The notes under the pieces were generated by a model. It saw nothing but the letters and a program-made list of their open reading frames with translations, was not told the DNA's origin and ran no database searches. DNA of 32,405 bases from an uncultured Clostridia bacterium (GTDB lineage: Bacteria; Bacillota; Clostridia; Christensenellales; Pumilibacteraceae), in contig CANRNV010000015.1 in NCBI GenBank assembly GCA_947632125.1, positions 1 through 32,405 of the forward strand, read 5' to 3'. The translations under genes were made by a program, and so were the position numbers. Below, in pieces: positions 1-6,751 of the stretch. Position 1 is the stretch's first letter. The number at the start of each line of letters is the position of its first letter.

Positions 1-1244
1 ATCAAAAAGACGAGCTTTTTATCGGGGATGTGCGGCGTGATAATGCGAACGTCCACGCCGCGGAGCGCGGTATTTTCGATTGCCGCGGTCAGTTCATTGT
101 CGATAATGAGATAGGGCGTCGTGATATAGACATACCGTTTTGCGCCGTTTAATAAATTCATGATCGCAGTTTTTGAAACCTGCCTGTCGTAAATGGGCTT
201 CGGACCGTCGCCGAACGGAATACAGTAGCCCTCGGCTCTCTCGTCGGAAGTCCTGTAATAGTCCCCGAAATTGTCCGTCGGCTTTTTGACGTTCTGATTG
301 TAATCAATGAGGAACAGCCTCGTAAGTTCATTGACTGCTTCACCCTCCAAACGAACGCCGACGTCCTTCCAATGCCCGTGTTTTACGATGCGGTTGATGT
401 ATTCGTCGGCAAGGTTGACGCCGCCCGTGTAGCCCACTTTTCCGTCGATGACGGTGATCTTTCGGTGGCTTCGGTTGTTGAATTTGTTGTTCGCCTGCCC
501 GCCGAGCTTGGAGAACGGAACGCATTTGATCCCCGCCTTTGCAAGTTGCTTGTAATAATTGCCGGGGAGCGTCATCATGCACCCGATGTCGTCATAGACG
601 ACGCGAACCTCCACGCCCGCCGTTGCCTTTTCTTTCAAGACATGAAGAATGGAATCCCAGAACAGCCCGCCCTCGATGATGAAGTATTCCATAAAGATAA
701 ACTTTTCGGCTTTCTTCAAATCCTCAATAAGCGCGGGGAACAGCTCGTCGCCGAGGGGGAAATATTGAATTTTTGTTCCGAAGTAGAGGCGGGACGAGGA
801 AAGTTTTGTAAGAGAGACCGCCTGCGAATATACGAGTTCGTCCTGCTCCTTCAAGGCGAGAAGTTCTGCCGAATCGTCTTTTCCCGTTCTTTCCGATTTT
901 GCTCGTTCTACGCTTTTCTGCTGTTTGCGGTTGAGCTTTCTATCATAAAACATGAAGTAAAGCATAAACCCGATGATGGGAATGAGCAATACGAAGAACA
1001 GCCACGGGAGCTTATAATCGGGGTTGTCGTTCCGTGCGATAATGCTGATCGCAACGCCCACTTGGGTTGCGACGACGGCAAAATAGAAGTAGGGAACATA
1101 GATCGTGATAAGGCTGAGTACCGCGATCACGGCGGCGATTTCAAGGAAGATGAGGAGAATATTGAAGATATAACGGAGAGGGACGTACGATACGACCCTT
1201 TCCTTTTTTACTCCGTTTTCAATTACTTCGATCGTCTTTTTCAA
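1..1244 (-). CDS. cls: Cardiolipin synthase (phospholipase D superfamily), 3' end outside window
   Basis: Membrane enzyme expected to condense two phosphatidylglycerols into cardiolipin. The gene reads leftward and is cut by the window edge, so about 414 codons are visible. I translated an N-terminal pair of hydrophobic segments (around FNILLIFLEIAAVIAVL and LPWLFFVLLIPIIGF), then a PLD domain with the first HKD motif (SHRKITVID), then the start of the second PLD domain (YVYITTPYLIIDN, PHIPDKK). The second HKD lies beyond the edge. The start is a TTG at 1242-1244, with GAGG 8 nt upstream and an in-frame stop not far above it. It begins 4 nt after the stop of the acetyltransferase gene, so the two are probably co-transcribed. 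The protein is clearly paralogous to the full-length one at 20776-22302. Family assignment is firm; the TTG start is likely but not proven. Confidence 0.88.
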   Translation of the reverse strand, partial: MKKTIEVIENGVKKERVVSYVPLRYIFNILLIFLEIAAVIAVLSLITIYVPYFYFAVVATQVGVAISIIARNDNPDYKLPWLFFVLLIPIIGFMLYFMFYDRKLNRKQQKSVERAKSERTGKDDSAELLALKEQDELVYSQAVSLTKLSSSRLYFGTKIQYFPLGDELFPALIEDLKKAEKFIFMEYFIIEGGLFWDSILHVLKEKATAGVEVRVVYDDIGCMMTLPGNYYKQLAKAGIKCVPFSKLGGQANNKFNNRSHRKITVIDGKVGYTGGVNLADEYINRIVKHGHWKDVGVRLEGEAVNELTRLFLIDYNQNVKKPTDNFGDYYRTSDERAEGYCIPFGDGPKPIYDRQVSKTAIMNLLNGAKRYVYITTPYLIIDNELTAAIENTALRGVDVRIITPHIPDKKLVFL

Positions 1245-1248
1245 AGTC

Positions 1249-1824
1249 CTATCCTCGGTTTGAACTATTTTCGCTTGCTATTTGTTTTACGACATGGCAA
1301 GGGTTTCCGACGGCGACGACAGAGGCGGGAATATCCTTCGTGACGACCGAACCTGCGCCGATTACGGCGTTGTCGCCGATGGTCACGCCCGGCAGGACGG
1401 TCACGTTCGCGCCCAGCCAAACGTTGTTTCCGATTTTGATGGGCTTGTCGTTGAATACGCCTTTCAGGCGCTCGTCCGGGTCGATGGAATGGTTGGTGCA
1501 AATGAGTTTGCAACCGGGACCGATCAAGGCGCAATGCCCGATGTCGATGATATTCGTATCGAGGAAGGTGCAGTCGTAATTTACCATCGCCATTCCGTGA
1601 AAGCGGATGTTTTTGCCGAAACTGCAACGGAATCCGTCCTCGATAAAGACGTATTGGTTATATCCCGTCACAAGCTCTTTGATGATCTCCGTCCTCTTGG
1701 GGTCGGACGGTTTGAGAAAGTGAAGCTCGTGAAGCATATCCTTGACTTTGCTTTGAAAAAGATATACTTCTTTGTCCCTGCGGTCGAACGGTTCGCCCGA
1801 AAGAGCCTTTTCAAGTTCGGTCAT
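1249..1824 (-). CDS. Sugar O-acetyltransferase (maltose/galactoside acetyltransferase family)
   Basis: Acetyl-CoA-dependent O-acetyltransferase of the Maa/LacA/NodL group, cytoplasmic, usually trimeric. The N-terminal segment (KALSGEPFDRRDKEV) is the Mac domain typical of maltose acetyltransferases. It is followed by left-handed beta-helix hexapeptide repeats (IGHCALIGPGCKL, IGNNVWLGANVTVLPGVTIGDNAVIGAGSVVTKDIP). The TNHSIDP segment carries the usual catalytic His. At about 190 residues it is full length. Two ATGs lie at 1828-1830 and 1822-1824. GGAGG sits only 1 nt from the first but 7 nt from the second, so I chose the second. The gene follows the repeat protein by 2 nt and precedes cls by 4 nt, a tight three-gene operon. 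The acceptor sugar cannot be read from sequence. Confidence 0.9.
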   Translation of the reverse strand: MTELEKALSGEPFDRRDKEVYLFQSKVKDMLHELHFLKPSDPKRTEIIKELVTGYNQYVFIEDGFRCSFGKNIRFHGMAMVNYDCTFLDTNIIDIGHCALIGPGCKLICTNHSIDPDERLKGVFNDKPIKIGNNVWLGANVTVLPGVTIGDNAVIGAGSVVTKDIPASVVAVGNPCHVVKQIASENSSNRG

Positions 1825-1826
1825 AC

Positions 1827-2435
1827 TCATTCCTCCACGATCTGAACGGCGTACTTTTCGTCAAGTCCGCGCTCCTTCAAAAAGGCGTTGAACTCGGCGG
1901 AAAGCTGTTCGGCGGAATATTCCGTCGGTTTTGCGCTTTGGCTAACGCTGTGTGCGCGGATATTGGCTTGCGTCTTTGCGTGAAGCTCATCGAGCTTTTT
2001 AGCTGTGTCCGCATTGGCGTTTGCCGCGCCGCGCTTGATATTCTCGATCACGAGGCGGCATTTTGCCTTAAAACCTTTGGTGTGAAGAAATTCTTTGAAC
2101 TCCTTGTTCTCTTCGGAGTTTTTGACGGCTTCGATATTCGCCTTGTCCTGCTCGTGTTGACGGCAGGCGTTTTCGCCCATCTGTTCGAACGCCACCTTGA
2201 ATTTTGCGACGATGCCTTTGGCAACGCAAAATTCCTCGAATTGCTTGGTGATTTCCTCTTGACTTACCGCATACTCTGCATTGTAGTTTTCCATTTTCTT
2301 TTTTCTCCTTATTTCTATGATTTTTTGATTTTTTTGAGAGTGTTTTAGGAGTATCTCAAATTGCTCCGCGTATGTCTTTGCCGACAGAAATTCATTCAGA
2401 TCGTCTATGGTAAACGCATCTTCTTCATCTTTCAT
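1827..2435 (-). CDS. Unknown protein built of about 20-residue F-x-x-F-L-x-x-K-G repeats
   Basis: I do not recognise a family. The 202-residue protein is soluble and rich in charged residues. It carries three clear copies of a short repeat at residues 66-85 (FEEFCVAKG...), 113-132 (FKEFLHTKG...) and 182-201 (FNAFLKERG...). A degenerate fourth is at 13-30 (LNEFLSAK...). The shared pattern is F-x-x-F-L-x-x-K-G-x-x-x-K-x-x-V-x-x-E, probably helical pairs joined by Lys-rich linkers. The start at 2433-2435 has an excellent AGGAGG. A second ATG at 2292-2294 has AAGGAG 10 nt upstream and would give a 155-residue form lacking the degenerate first repeat. First gene of the operon leading to the acetyltransferase and cls, and divergent from the TetR gene. 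It may be an adaptor or scaffold, but nothing in the sequence fixes a function. Confidence 0.75.
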   Translation of the reverse strand: MKDEEDAFTIDDLNEFLSAKTYAEQFEILLKHSQKNQKIIEIRRKKKMENYNAEYAVSQEEITKQFEEFCVAKGIVAKFKVAFEQMGENACRQHEQDKANIEAVKNSEENKEFKEFLHTKGFKAKCRLVIENIKRGAANANADTAKKLDELHAKTQANIRAHSVSQSAKPTEYSAEQLSAEFNAFLKERGLDEKYAVQIVEE

Positions 2436-2451
2436 GCTGCCTCCTTGTTTG

Positions 2452-2464
2452 ATACTTTAAGTAT
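2452..2464. promoter_or_regulatory. Perfect palindrome over the -10 region of the leftward operon (candidate operator)
   Basis: ATACTT-T-AAGTAT is a perfect 13-bp palindrome. It overlaps a TATACT -10 candidate (2460-2465, minus strand) for the gene starting at 2435, and lies 144 nt upstream of the divergent TetR start. Position and symmetry suit a repressor site, and the adjacent TetR protein is the obvious candidate ligand. The -35 for this promoter is not convincing. Confidence 0.4.
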
Positions 2465-2560
2465 AAAACCTTCGAGGACAAAACACCACAACACATATCC
2501 CGATTTTTGTTGGTTTCAAAAAAGTTTTTTGGAAAGAAACGGACGAAGCCTATTTTATAA

Positions 2561-2589
2561 TTGTGTTTTGCGGCGAAATATGCTATAAT
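2561..2589 (+). promoter_or_regulatory. Sigma-A-type promoter of the TetR gene
   Basis: TTGTGT (2561-2566), 17-nt spacer, TATAAT (2584-2589). Followed by AAGGAG and the ATG at 2608. Confidence 0.75.
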
Positions 2590-2607
2590 TAGCAAAAGGA
2601 GTGAAGT

Positions 2608-3210
2608 ATGAACAAGTCCGAAGCCAAATTTCATAACACCGCAGTTAAGATGGACGATGCGCTCGTAGCCCTTTTGGAACATAAAGAGTTTAGCGATATT
2701 TCCATTATGGATATATGCGAAAAGGCGGGCGTCAACCGCTCCACCTTCTATGCGCATTATGAAAATTTATACGACCTCTTAAAGGAAACGCAAGAACGCG
2801 CCGTTTCGGAATTTTTCGTGTCCTTCGGCGCCTCCTCCTTCGGTGTGGCGGACTTCTCCAAAATGTCGGCGGACGAACTTGTCTTTATCTCCCCGCAATA
2901 CCTTGTGCCGTACCTTACCTTCGTCAAGAAGAATCGGCGGCTGTACGAAGTGTACAACAATTCGGGCGCATTTCAGATCGGAGAAATGGATCGTCAGCTC
3001 ATTGAAAACATCTTCGTTCCGATCTATGCAAAAAACGGCGTGACGGATAAGCGCGTCGTGGAATATATGTCGCACTATTTTATCAGCGGCGTCACGGCAA
3101 TTACGATGGAATGGGTGAAGCGCGGCTGCGAGGACGATATACTGTTCATCTGCGAAGTGATTTCGATTTGCGTCCGCCCCTCGATGAAAGCGCCCAATAA
3201 AATAATATGA
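2608..3210 (+). CDS. TetR/AcrR family transcriptional regulator
   Basis: DNA-binding repressor-type protein of 200 residues, the normal length of the family. The N-terminal helix-turn-helix is plain: ISIMDICEKAGVNRSTFYAHYENLYDLL (about residues 31-58) has the signature T-F-Y-x-H-Y recognition helix and the N-L-x-D-L turn after it. The C-terminal ligand-binding half is divergent and matches the loose group of TetR proteins found in clostridial genomes. A consensus-like promoter and AAGGAG precede it. Its TGA overlaps the ATG of the next gene (ATGA), so the membrane protein is translationally coupled and is the most likely regulated partner. The ligand is unknown. Confidence 0.9.
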   Translation: MNKSEAKFHNTAVKMDDALVALLEHKEFSDISIMDICEKAGVNRSTFYAHYENLYDLLKETQERAVSEFFVSFGASSFGVADFSKMSADELVFISPQYLVPYLTFVKKNRRLYEVYNNSGAFQIGEMDRQLIENIFVPIYAKNGVTDKRVVEYMSHYFISGVTAITMEWVKRGCEDDILFICEVISICVRPSMKAPNKII

Positions 3211-4115
3211 AAAAACCCCTCGAATTTCTCAAAAAGCCGCCGCTGTGGTTCTTACTCCTCATTACCGTTATCGGGATAGGCGCAACGGTGGGCGGAACAC
3301 TGTTTATGACGCAAGAAAACCTGTCCGCATACGTTATGGTTGGCTATGCTTTTCTCGGCGTTATGTGCGTTTCCGTCGGTTACTGCGTTTACGGTTTTAT
3401 CAAGAGATTCCCCGATTGGAACGAACGGGTTTTGAAGTGGTCGGAAAACAAGCCGTTTTGGAACAGACTGTTTAGAGAGTATGGCTTCCGCGCCATCTTG
3501 TTTTCTATCGGCTCGTTTGCGATCAATCTTGCATTCGCCGTCTATAACGGCTCGGTCGCCATTGCCATCCGCTCGATTTGGTTCGGCGCGCTCGCCGCTT
3601 ACTATGTGCTTTTGATTGTGTTGCGCGGAATAATTCTTGTCTATCACGTTTTCCGCAGAAAAGCCGTCAAAGCGGGGCAAACGGAAGAAATGACCGAGCG
3701 GAAAGATACGCGCATTTACAGCGTTTGCGGTGTGGTTTTGCTGTTGCTCCCGATTGCTCTTTCTTTCGCCATTTTGCAGATGGTGCGGACAAACGATTCG
3801 TTTGTCCATACGGGCATTACCATTTACGCCTACGCGATCTACGCCTTTTATAAGATCATCGTGTCGATCTATAATTTCGTCAAGACAAGGCGAAGTCGTG
3901 AGATGACCGTACGTGCGGCGAAGAATATCAACCTTGCCGACGCTTTTGTTTCCATCCTCGCTTTGCAGACGGCAATGTTTCGGGAGTTCGACACGGCGGG
4001 CGATTTTGTCAATATCGCAAGGATGAATGCGCTCACGGGAGCGATCGTCTGCGCCCTCACAGCCGCGCTTGGTATTTTTATGATCGTCATTGCCGCCCAA
4101 AAGACAAGACGGTAA
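3207..4115 (+). CDS. Multi-span integral membrane protein of unknown function
   Basis: A 302-residue protein with about eight hydrophobic segments: around residues 13-33, 41-65, 94-113, 118-148, 172-192, 203-224, 245-260 and 277-298. Short basic loops lie between them (RRKAVKAG, KTRRSREMTVR). I see no transporter signature, nucleotide-binding site or catalytic motif, and do not recognise the family. It starts in an ATGA overlap with the TetR stop, a common arrangement for a regulator and the membrane protein it controls. It could be a small-molecule exporter or a membrane sensor, but that is a guess from context. Confidence 0.8.
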   Translation: MKKPLEFLKKPPLWFLLLITVIGIGATVGGTLFMTQENLSAYVMVGYAFLGVMCVSVGYCVYGFIKRFPDWNERVLKWSENKPFWNRLFREYGFRAILFSIGSFAINLAFAVYNGSVAIAIRSIWFGALAAYYVLLIVLRGIILVYHVFRRKAVKAGQTEEMTERKDTRIYSVCGVVLLLLPIALSFAILQMVRTNDSFVHTGITIYAYAIYAFYKIIVSIYNFVKTRRSREMTVRAAKNINLADAFVSILALQTAMFREFDTAGDFVNIARMNALTGAIVCALTAALGIFMIVIAAQKTRR

Positions 4116-4180
4116 AGCCGACAATAACACTATTGCTTTAAGCGGGGAGTCGGTTTTTTGCCTTGTTTTATAAAAGCCGA

Positions 4181-4582
4181 TTACTCTATTTTGGAGCAAA
4201 GCAGGTCGAACAGGGCGGGGTTTACCTTTTTGATTGACACGGGACGGTTGTCCTTGTTCAAAAAGCAGTGTTCGCTCTTAGCCAAGCACACCACTTCGCC
4301 TCGACAGGTCATGGTGTACCCAAACTCCATTTTGGCGAGTGTCATCGATTTTAGGGCGACCTCGATACAGATAATATCGTCAAAGGTCGTCGGTTTTTTG
4401 TATTGGACATCGACTGAGATCACGGGCGAAATGAGTCCCTCCTTTTCCATACGCGCATATCCGTAGCCGATCTTGTCCAAAAAGTCCAGCCGAGCTTCTT
4501 CCATAAATCGGATGTAATTGGAGTGGTGCGTGCATTGCATTTTGTCCGTTTCGTAGTATTGAACTCTGCGATTGTAAGTCAT
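4181..4582 (-). CDS. Acyl-CoA thioesterase, hotdog fold (YbgC/4HBT family)
   Basis: Hydrolyses acyl-CoA thioesters in the cytoplasm. The 133-residue protein has the family start YYETDKMQCTHHSNYIRFMEEARLDFL, where the Asp of ETDKM and the downstream aromatic/Arg residues form the usual active-site region. It continues with VQYKKPTTFDDIICIEV and ends in a typical hotdog strand (VCLAKSEHCFLNKDNRPVSI). The open frame runs on to 5215, but that extension is antisense to the next gene. The ATG at 4580-4582 has GGGAG upstream and a good promoter, so I start there. It is a single-gene unit convergent with the membrane protein and divergent from the ferritin-like gene. The physiological substrate is not evident. 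Confidence 0.92.
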   Translation of the reverse strand: MTYNRRVQYYETDKMQCTHHSNYIRFMEEARLDFLDKIGYGYARMEKEGLISPVISVDVQYKKPTTFDDIICIEVALKSMTLAKMEFGYTMTCRGEVVCLAKSEHCFLNKDNRPVSIKKVNPALFDLLCSKIE

Positions 4583-4603
4583 ATATTTCTCTCCCTTAAT
4601 CGT

Positions 4604-4632
4604 ATTGTACCATATTTTCGTCGCCGAATCAA
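4604..4632 (-). promoter_or_regulatory. Promoter of the thioesterase gene
   Basis: On the minus strand: TTGATT (4627-4632), 17-nt spacer, TACAAT (4604-4609), then GGGAG and the ATG at 4582. Confidence 0.75.
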
Positions 4633-4705
4633 ATAAATTACGGCGGAAAACGCACCTTTTGAGCTCAAAGGGCATAGATAATATCGCAAAGGAGAAGAAA
4701 AATAA

Positions 4706-5983
4706 ATGAATCCGTTTTCCGAAAAAGGTACACCCATACTTAACCAATTTCGTTCGTGGCAGCAGCTTTATCCGCGCAGTTACGACAAGTGCGAGGTAAA
4801 TCCTTACACCAAGACCCGTATAATCCTTATGAACGGCACCGAGTTCGAGGCGAATTGGTTTTCGCATCAGCTTTCGCGCCACACGTGCGACCTCGACTTG
4901 CGCAGAGAGCTTGCTCTCACCCGCGCGGTGGAAAAACAGCAGCAGCAAAAGCTCTTTCTGCTTAAACCGTGCAATGAGAGCGCGCTCGAACACACGATCT
5001 CGTACGAGCAGCTTGCCGTCGACCTGACCGCTTTTCTCGCTTCGAGGGAGAAAGACTGCTATGTAAAAAAGGCGCTCGACTTTGCGCTGCTCGAAGATTT
5101 CGACCACCTGTATCGCTATTCCGACTTGCTCGAAATGGAGCAGGGTGTGGCGGCGGAGCGGCTCGTGGGCGGCTACACCGAGATCATGCCCGGGCGGCCG
5201 ACGATTTCGCACCACCGCTTCCCCGTGGATAACGTGCGCAGGTGCGTCGATTTCGGGTCAGCCGACATCAAAACCAAGCTTGCGACCATGACGATCACCG
5301 CCGCCGAGCAGCAGACCATGAACTACTACATGAATTTGTCCGCCTTTGCGCCCTCCGACATTGCAAGGCGGCTCTACGAGGAGATCGCACTCGTCGAGGA
5401 GGAGCACGTGACGCAGTATGAGGACCTTATGGACGCGAACTCCACGTGGCTCGAAATGTTGCTTCTGCACGAGTACAATGAGTGCTATCTGTATTGGTCG
5501 TGTATGCTCACCGAAACCGACGACTACATAAAGTCTGTTTGGGAAGAAAACCTTTCGATGGAGATAAGTCATCTGCACAAGGCTGCCGAACTGCTCAAAA
5601 AGTACGAGCACAAGGACCCGCAAGAGGTAATTCCCGACGGCAAGTTCCCCGAGCCCATAGTCTTAGGCGAGAATATAGGCTATGTGCGCGACATTCTCAA
5701 AAACACCGTGCAGTTCACCTCGGCGCTCGACGAGTACGTGAAAATTTGCGATCTGCCCGAGGACGCCAACTTCTTTGTCTATCAAGGCAATGTCAATCCG
5801 TCGGTTTCCGTCGTCCCCTCGCACAATGTCATTGACATGCGGCTGAGCCGGTGCGGCAGAGATTACAGGTATGAGGTCGCGCCCTCGCCCGTAAAACAGC
5901 TTCGCAATCGCTGCGTCGACAATACCTCGGTCGGGCGCGAACGCTGTGCCGCCGAGAGTACAAACTTCACCTGTAACGAATAA
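4706..5983 (+). CDS. Two-part ferritin-like di-iron protein, uncharacterised
   Basis: Likely a redox or metal-handling protein of the ferritin-like superfamily. The four-helix di-iron signature is visible in the middle of the 425 residues: E201 in EQQTMNYY, E231-x-x-H234 (EEEHVTQYE), E256 (LHEYNE) and E286-x-x-H289 (MEISHLHKA). Two ExxH motifs in the right order are diagnostic. An upstream half (about residues 55-145) has a second, weaker set (H59, E69, E101, E130/D131-x-x-H134) and may be a degenerate copy of the same bundle. The last 110 residues have no recognised fold and four Cys (C383, C403, C414, C423). RBS AAAGGAG is good. A near-palindrome (4656-4672) sits upstream but no convincing -35. 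Its place close to perR and reverse rubrerythrin suggests peroxide or iron handling; this is inference. Confidence 0.75.
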   Translation: MNPFSEKGTPILNQFRSWQQLYPRSYDKCEVNPYTKTRIILMNGTEFEANWFSHQLSRHTCDLDLRRELALTRAVEKQQQQKLFLLKPCNESALEHTISYEQLAVDLTAFLASREKDCYVKKALDFALLEDFDHLYRYSDLLEMEQGVAAERLVGGYTEIMPGRPTISHHRFPVDNVRRCVDFGSADIKTKLATMTITAAEQQTMNYYMNLSAFAPSDIARRLYEEIALVEEEHVTQYEDLMDANSTWLEMLLLHEYNECYLYWSCMLTETDDYIKSVWEENLSMEISHLHKAAELLKKYEHKDPQEVIPDGKFPEPIVLGENIGYVRDILKNTVQFTSALDEYVKICDLPEDANFFVYQGNVNPSVSVVPSHNVIDMRLSRCGRDYRYEVAPSPVKQLRNRCVDNTSVGRERCAAESTNFTCNE

Positions 5984-6300
5984 TTTTTCTGCTTTTCTGC
6001 TTTTCTGCTTTTTGAAAAAAGCAGAGTAAAAACTTTTAAGGGCGGGCGGACGTTACGTTTCTTCCCATACTCCGTTTCGCTTGGAAGTGTGGGGCGGGCG
6101 GACGTTACGTTTCTCCCTCAACTCCGTTTCGCTTGGAAGTGTGTTACTTTTTTGAAAAAAGCAGAGCAAAAACTTTTAAGGGCGGGCGGGCATAGCGTTT
6201 CTCCCTCAACTCCGTTTCGCTTGGAAGTGTGTTACTTTTTTGAAAAAAGCAGAGCAAAAACTTTTAAGGGCGGGCGAGCATAGCGTTTCTGTGTTTCTCT
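5984..6300. repeat. Tandem array of a composite hairpin repeat, no gene
   Basis: The gap between the ferritin-like gene and 6414 is filled by three to four copies of one unit. Each unit contains a C/GTTTTTT-GA-AAAAAAGC hairpin, then AAAAACTTTTAAGGGCGGGCG, a GTTTCTCCCTCAAC block, then TCCGTTTCGCTTGGAAGTG. The last two full copies start at 6133 and 6221, a period of 88 bp. The copy starting at 6081 has lost about 36 bp including the hairpin. The first hairpin is 6005-6024 (CTGCTTTTT / AAAAAGCAG). The same unit occurs inverted at 27556-27685. Short open frames through the array are repeat-derived and not genes. Confidence 0.85.
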
Positions 6301-6345
6301 CAACGCCTCTTTTAATAGGGGAGTGTTATAACGAAAATAAAGAAA

Positions 6346-6386
6346 AGGGGGAGCGTTTAATTTATATACGCTCCTCTTTTTTACTT
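6346..6386 (+). terminator. Intrinsic terminator
   Basis: GGAGCGT (6350-6356) pairs with ACGCTCC (6368-6374), followed by a T-rich run from 6375. G residues below the stem pair partly with the pyrimidine tract. It closes the unit containing the ferritin-like gene and the repeat array. Confidence 0.7.
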
Positions 6387-6413
6387 TTCGCGCACTTAGA
6401 GCAAAATAAAGTT

Positions 6414-6599
6414 ATGTACCCGTATCATAACAGAATAAAACAGCGCATAAAAAACGGCGAACTCGTACGTATCGAAAAGGGGAGCGGCGAATACGCCCTC
6501 GTGTTCGTCTTTTCGACGCCGCCCTTTACCCGCCCAATCAAACCCTCCGCCCTATGGCGCTACGAGGACATCTTGAAATCATACCGCTTTAAGCATTGA
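6414..6599 (+). CDS. Small unknown protein (61 residues)
   Basis: A compact basic protein, starting MYPYHNRIKQRI and ending WRYEDILKSYRFKH. An open frame continues upstream, but it runs through the repeat array and a terminator, so the ATG at 6414 just after the terminator is the sensible start. It looks like a real protein by composition (amphipathic, aromatic-rich, regular C-terminus), and I have the impression of similar small proteins in clostridial genomes, but I cannot name the family. The ribosome binding site is poor and no clean promoter is visible. Function unknown. Confidence 0.5.
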   Translation: MYPYHNRIKQRIKNGELVRIEKGSGEYALVFVFSTPPFTRPIKPSALWRYEDILKSYRFKH

Positions 6600-6751
6600 T
6601 TACCTCTCGCGGCGCGTCCGTTTGCTTAAAAGTAATGGATGCGGTAGGTTACGGTGAGCCTGAAAAGCCTGTAAATGTTCCTGCAAATGAGCCTGTAAAA
6701 TTGACTGTAACGGCGCAAAAAGCAATGGCGCTTATGGCGAAAAGAGCAATA

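Noticed and set aside
372-1343. Long plus-strand frame opposite the cardiolipin synthase
   Set aside because: It is antisense to a gene whose minus-strand translation shows PLD motifs. Composition is rich in H, D and R as expected of a shadow frame, and it has no ribosome site.
4112-4161. GCCGAC / GTCGGT pairing after the membrane protein gene
   Set aside because: Six pairs with a loop of nearly 30 nt. The T-run is suggestive, but the stem is not convincing as a terminator.
4583-5215. N-terminal extension of the thioesterase frame
   Set aside because: It is antisense to the ferritin-like gene and crosses the thioesterase promoter. The ATG at 4582 has its own ribosome site and gives the normal family length.
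6089-6413. Open frames across the repeat array
   Set aside because: They encode only the repeated sequence (KKAEQK, FRLEV) and pass through a terminator. Only the part from 6414 looks like protein.
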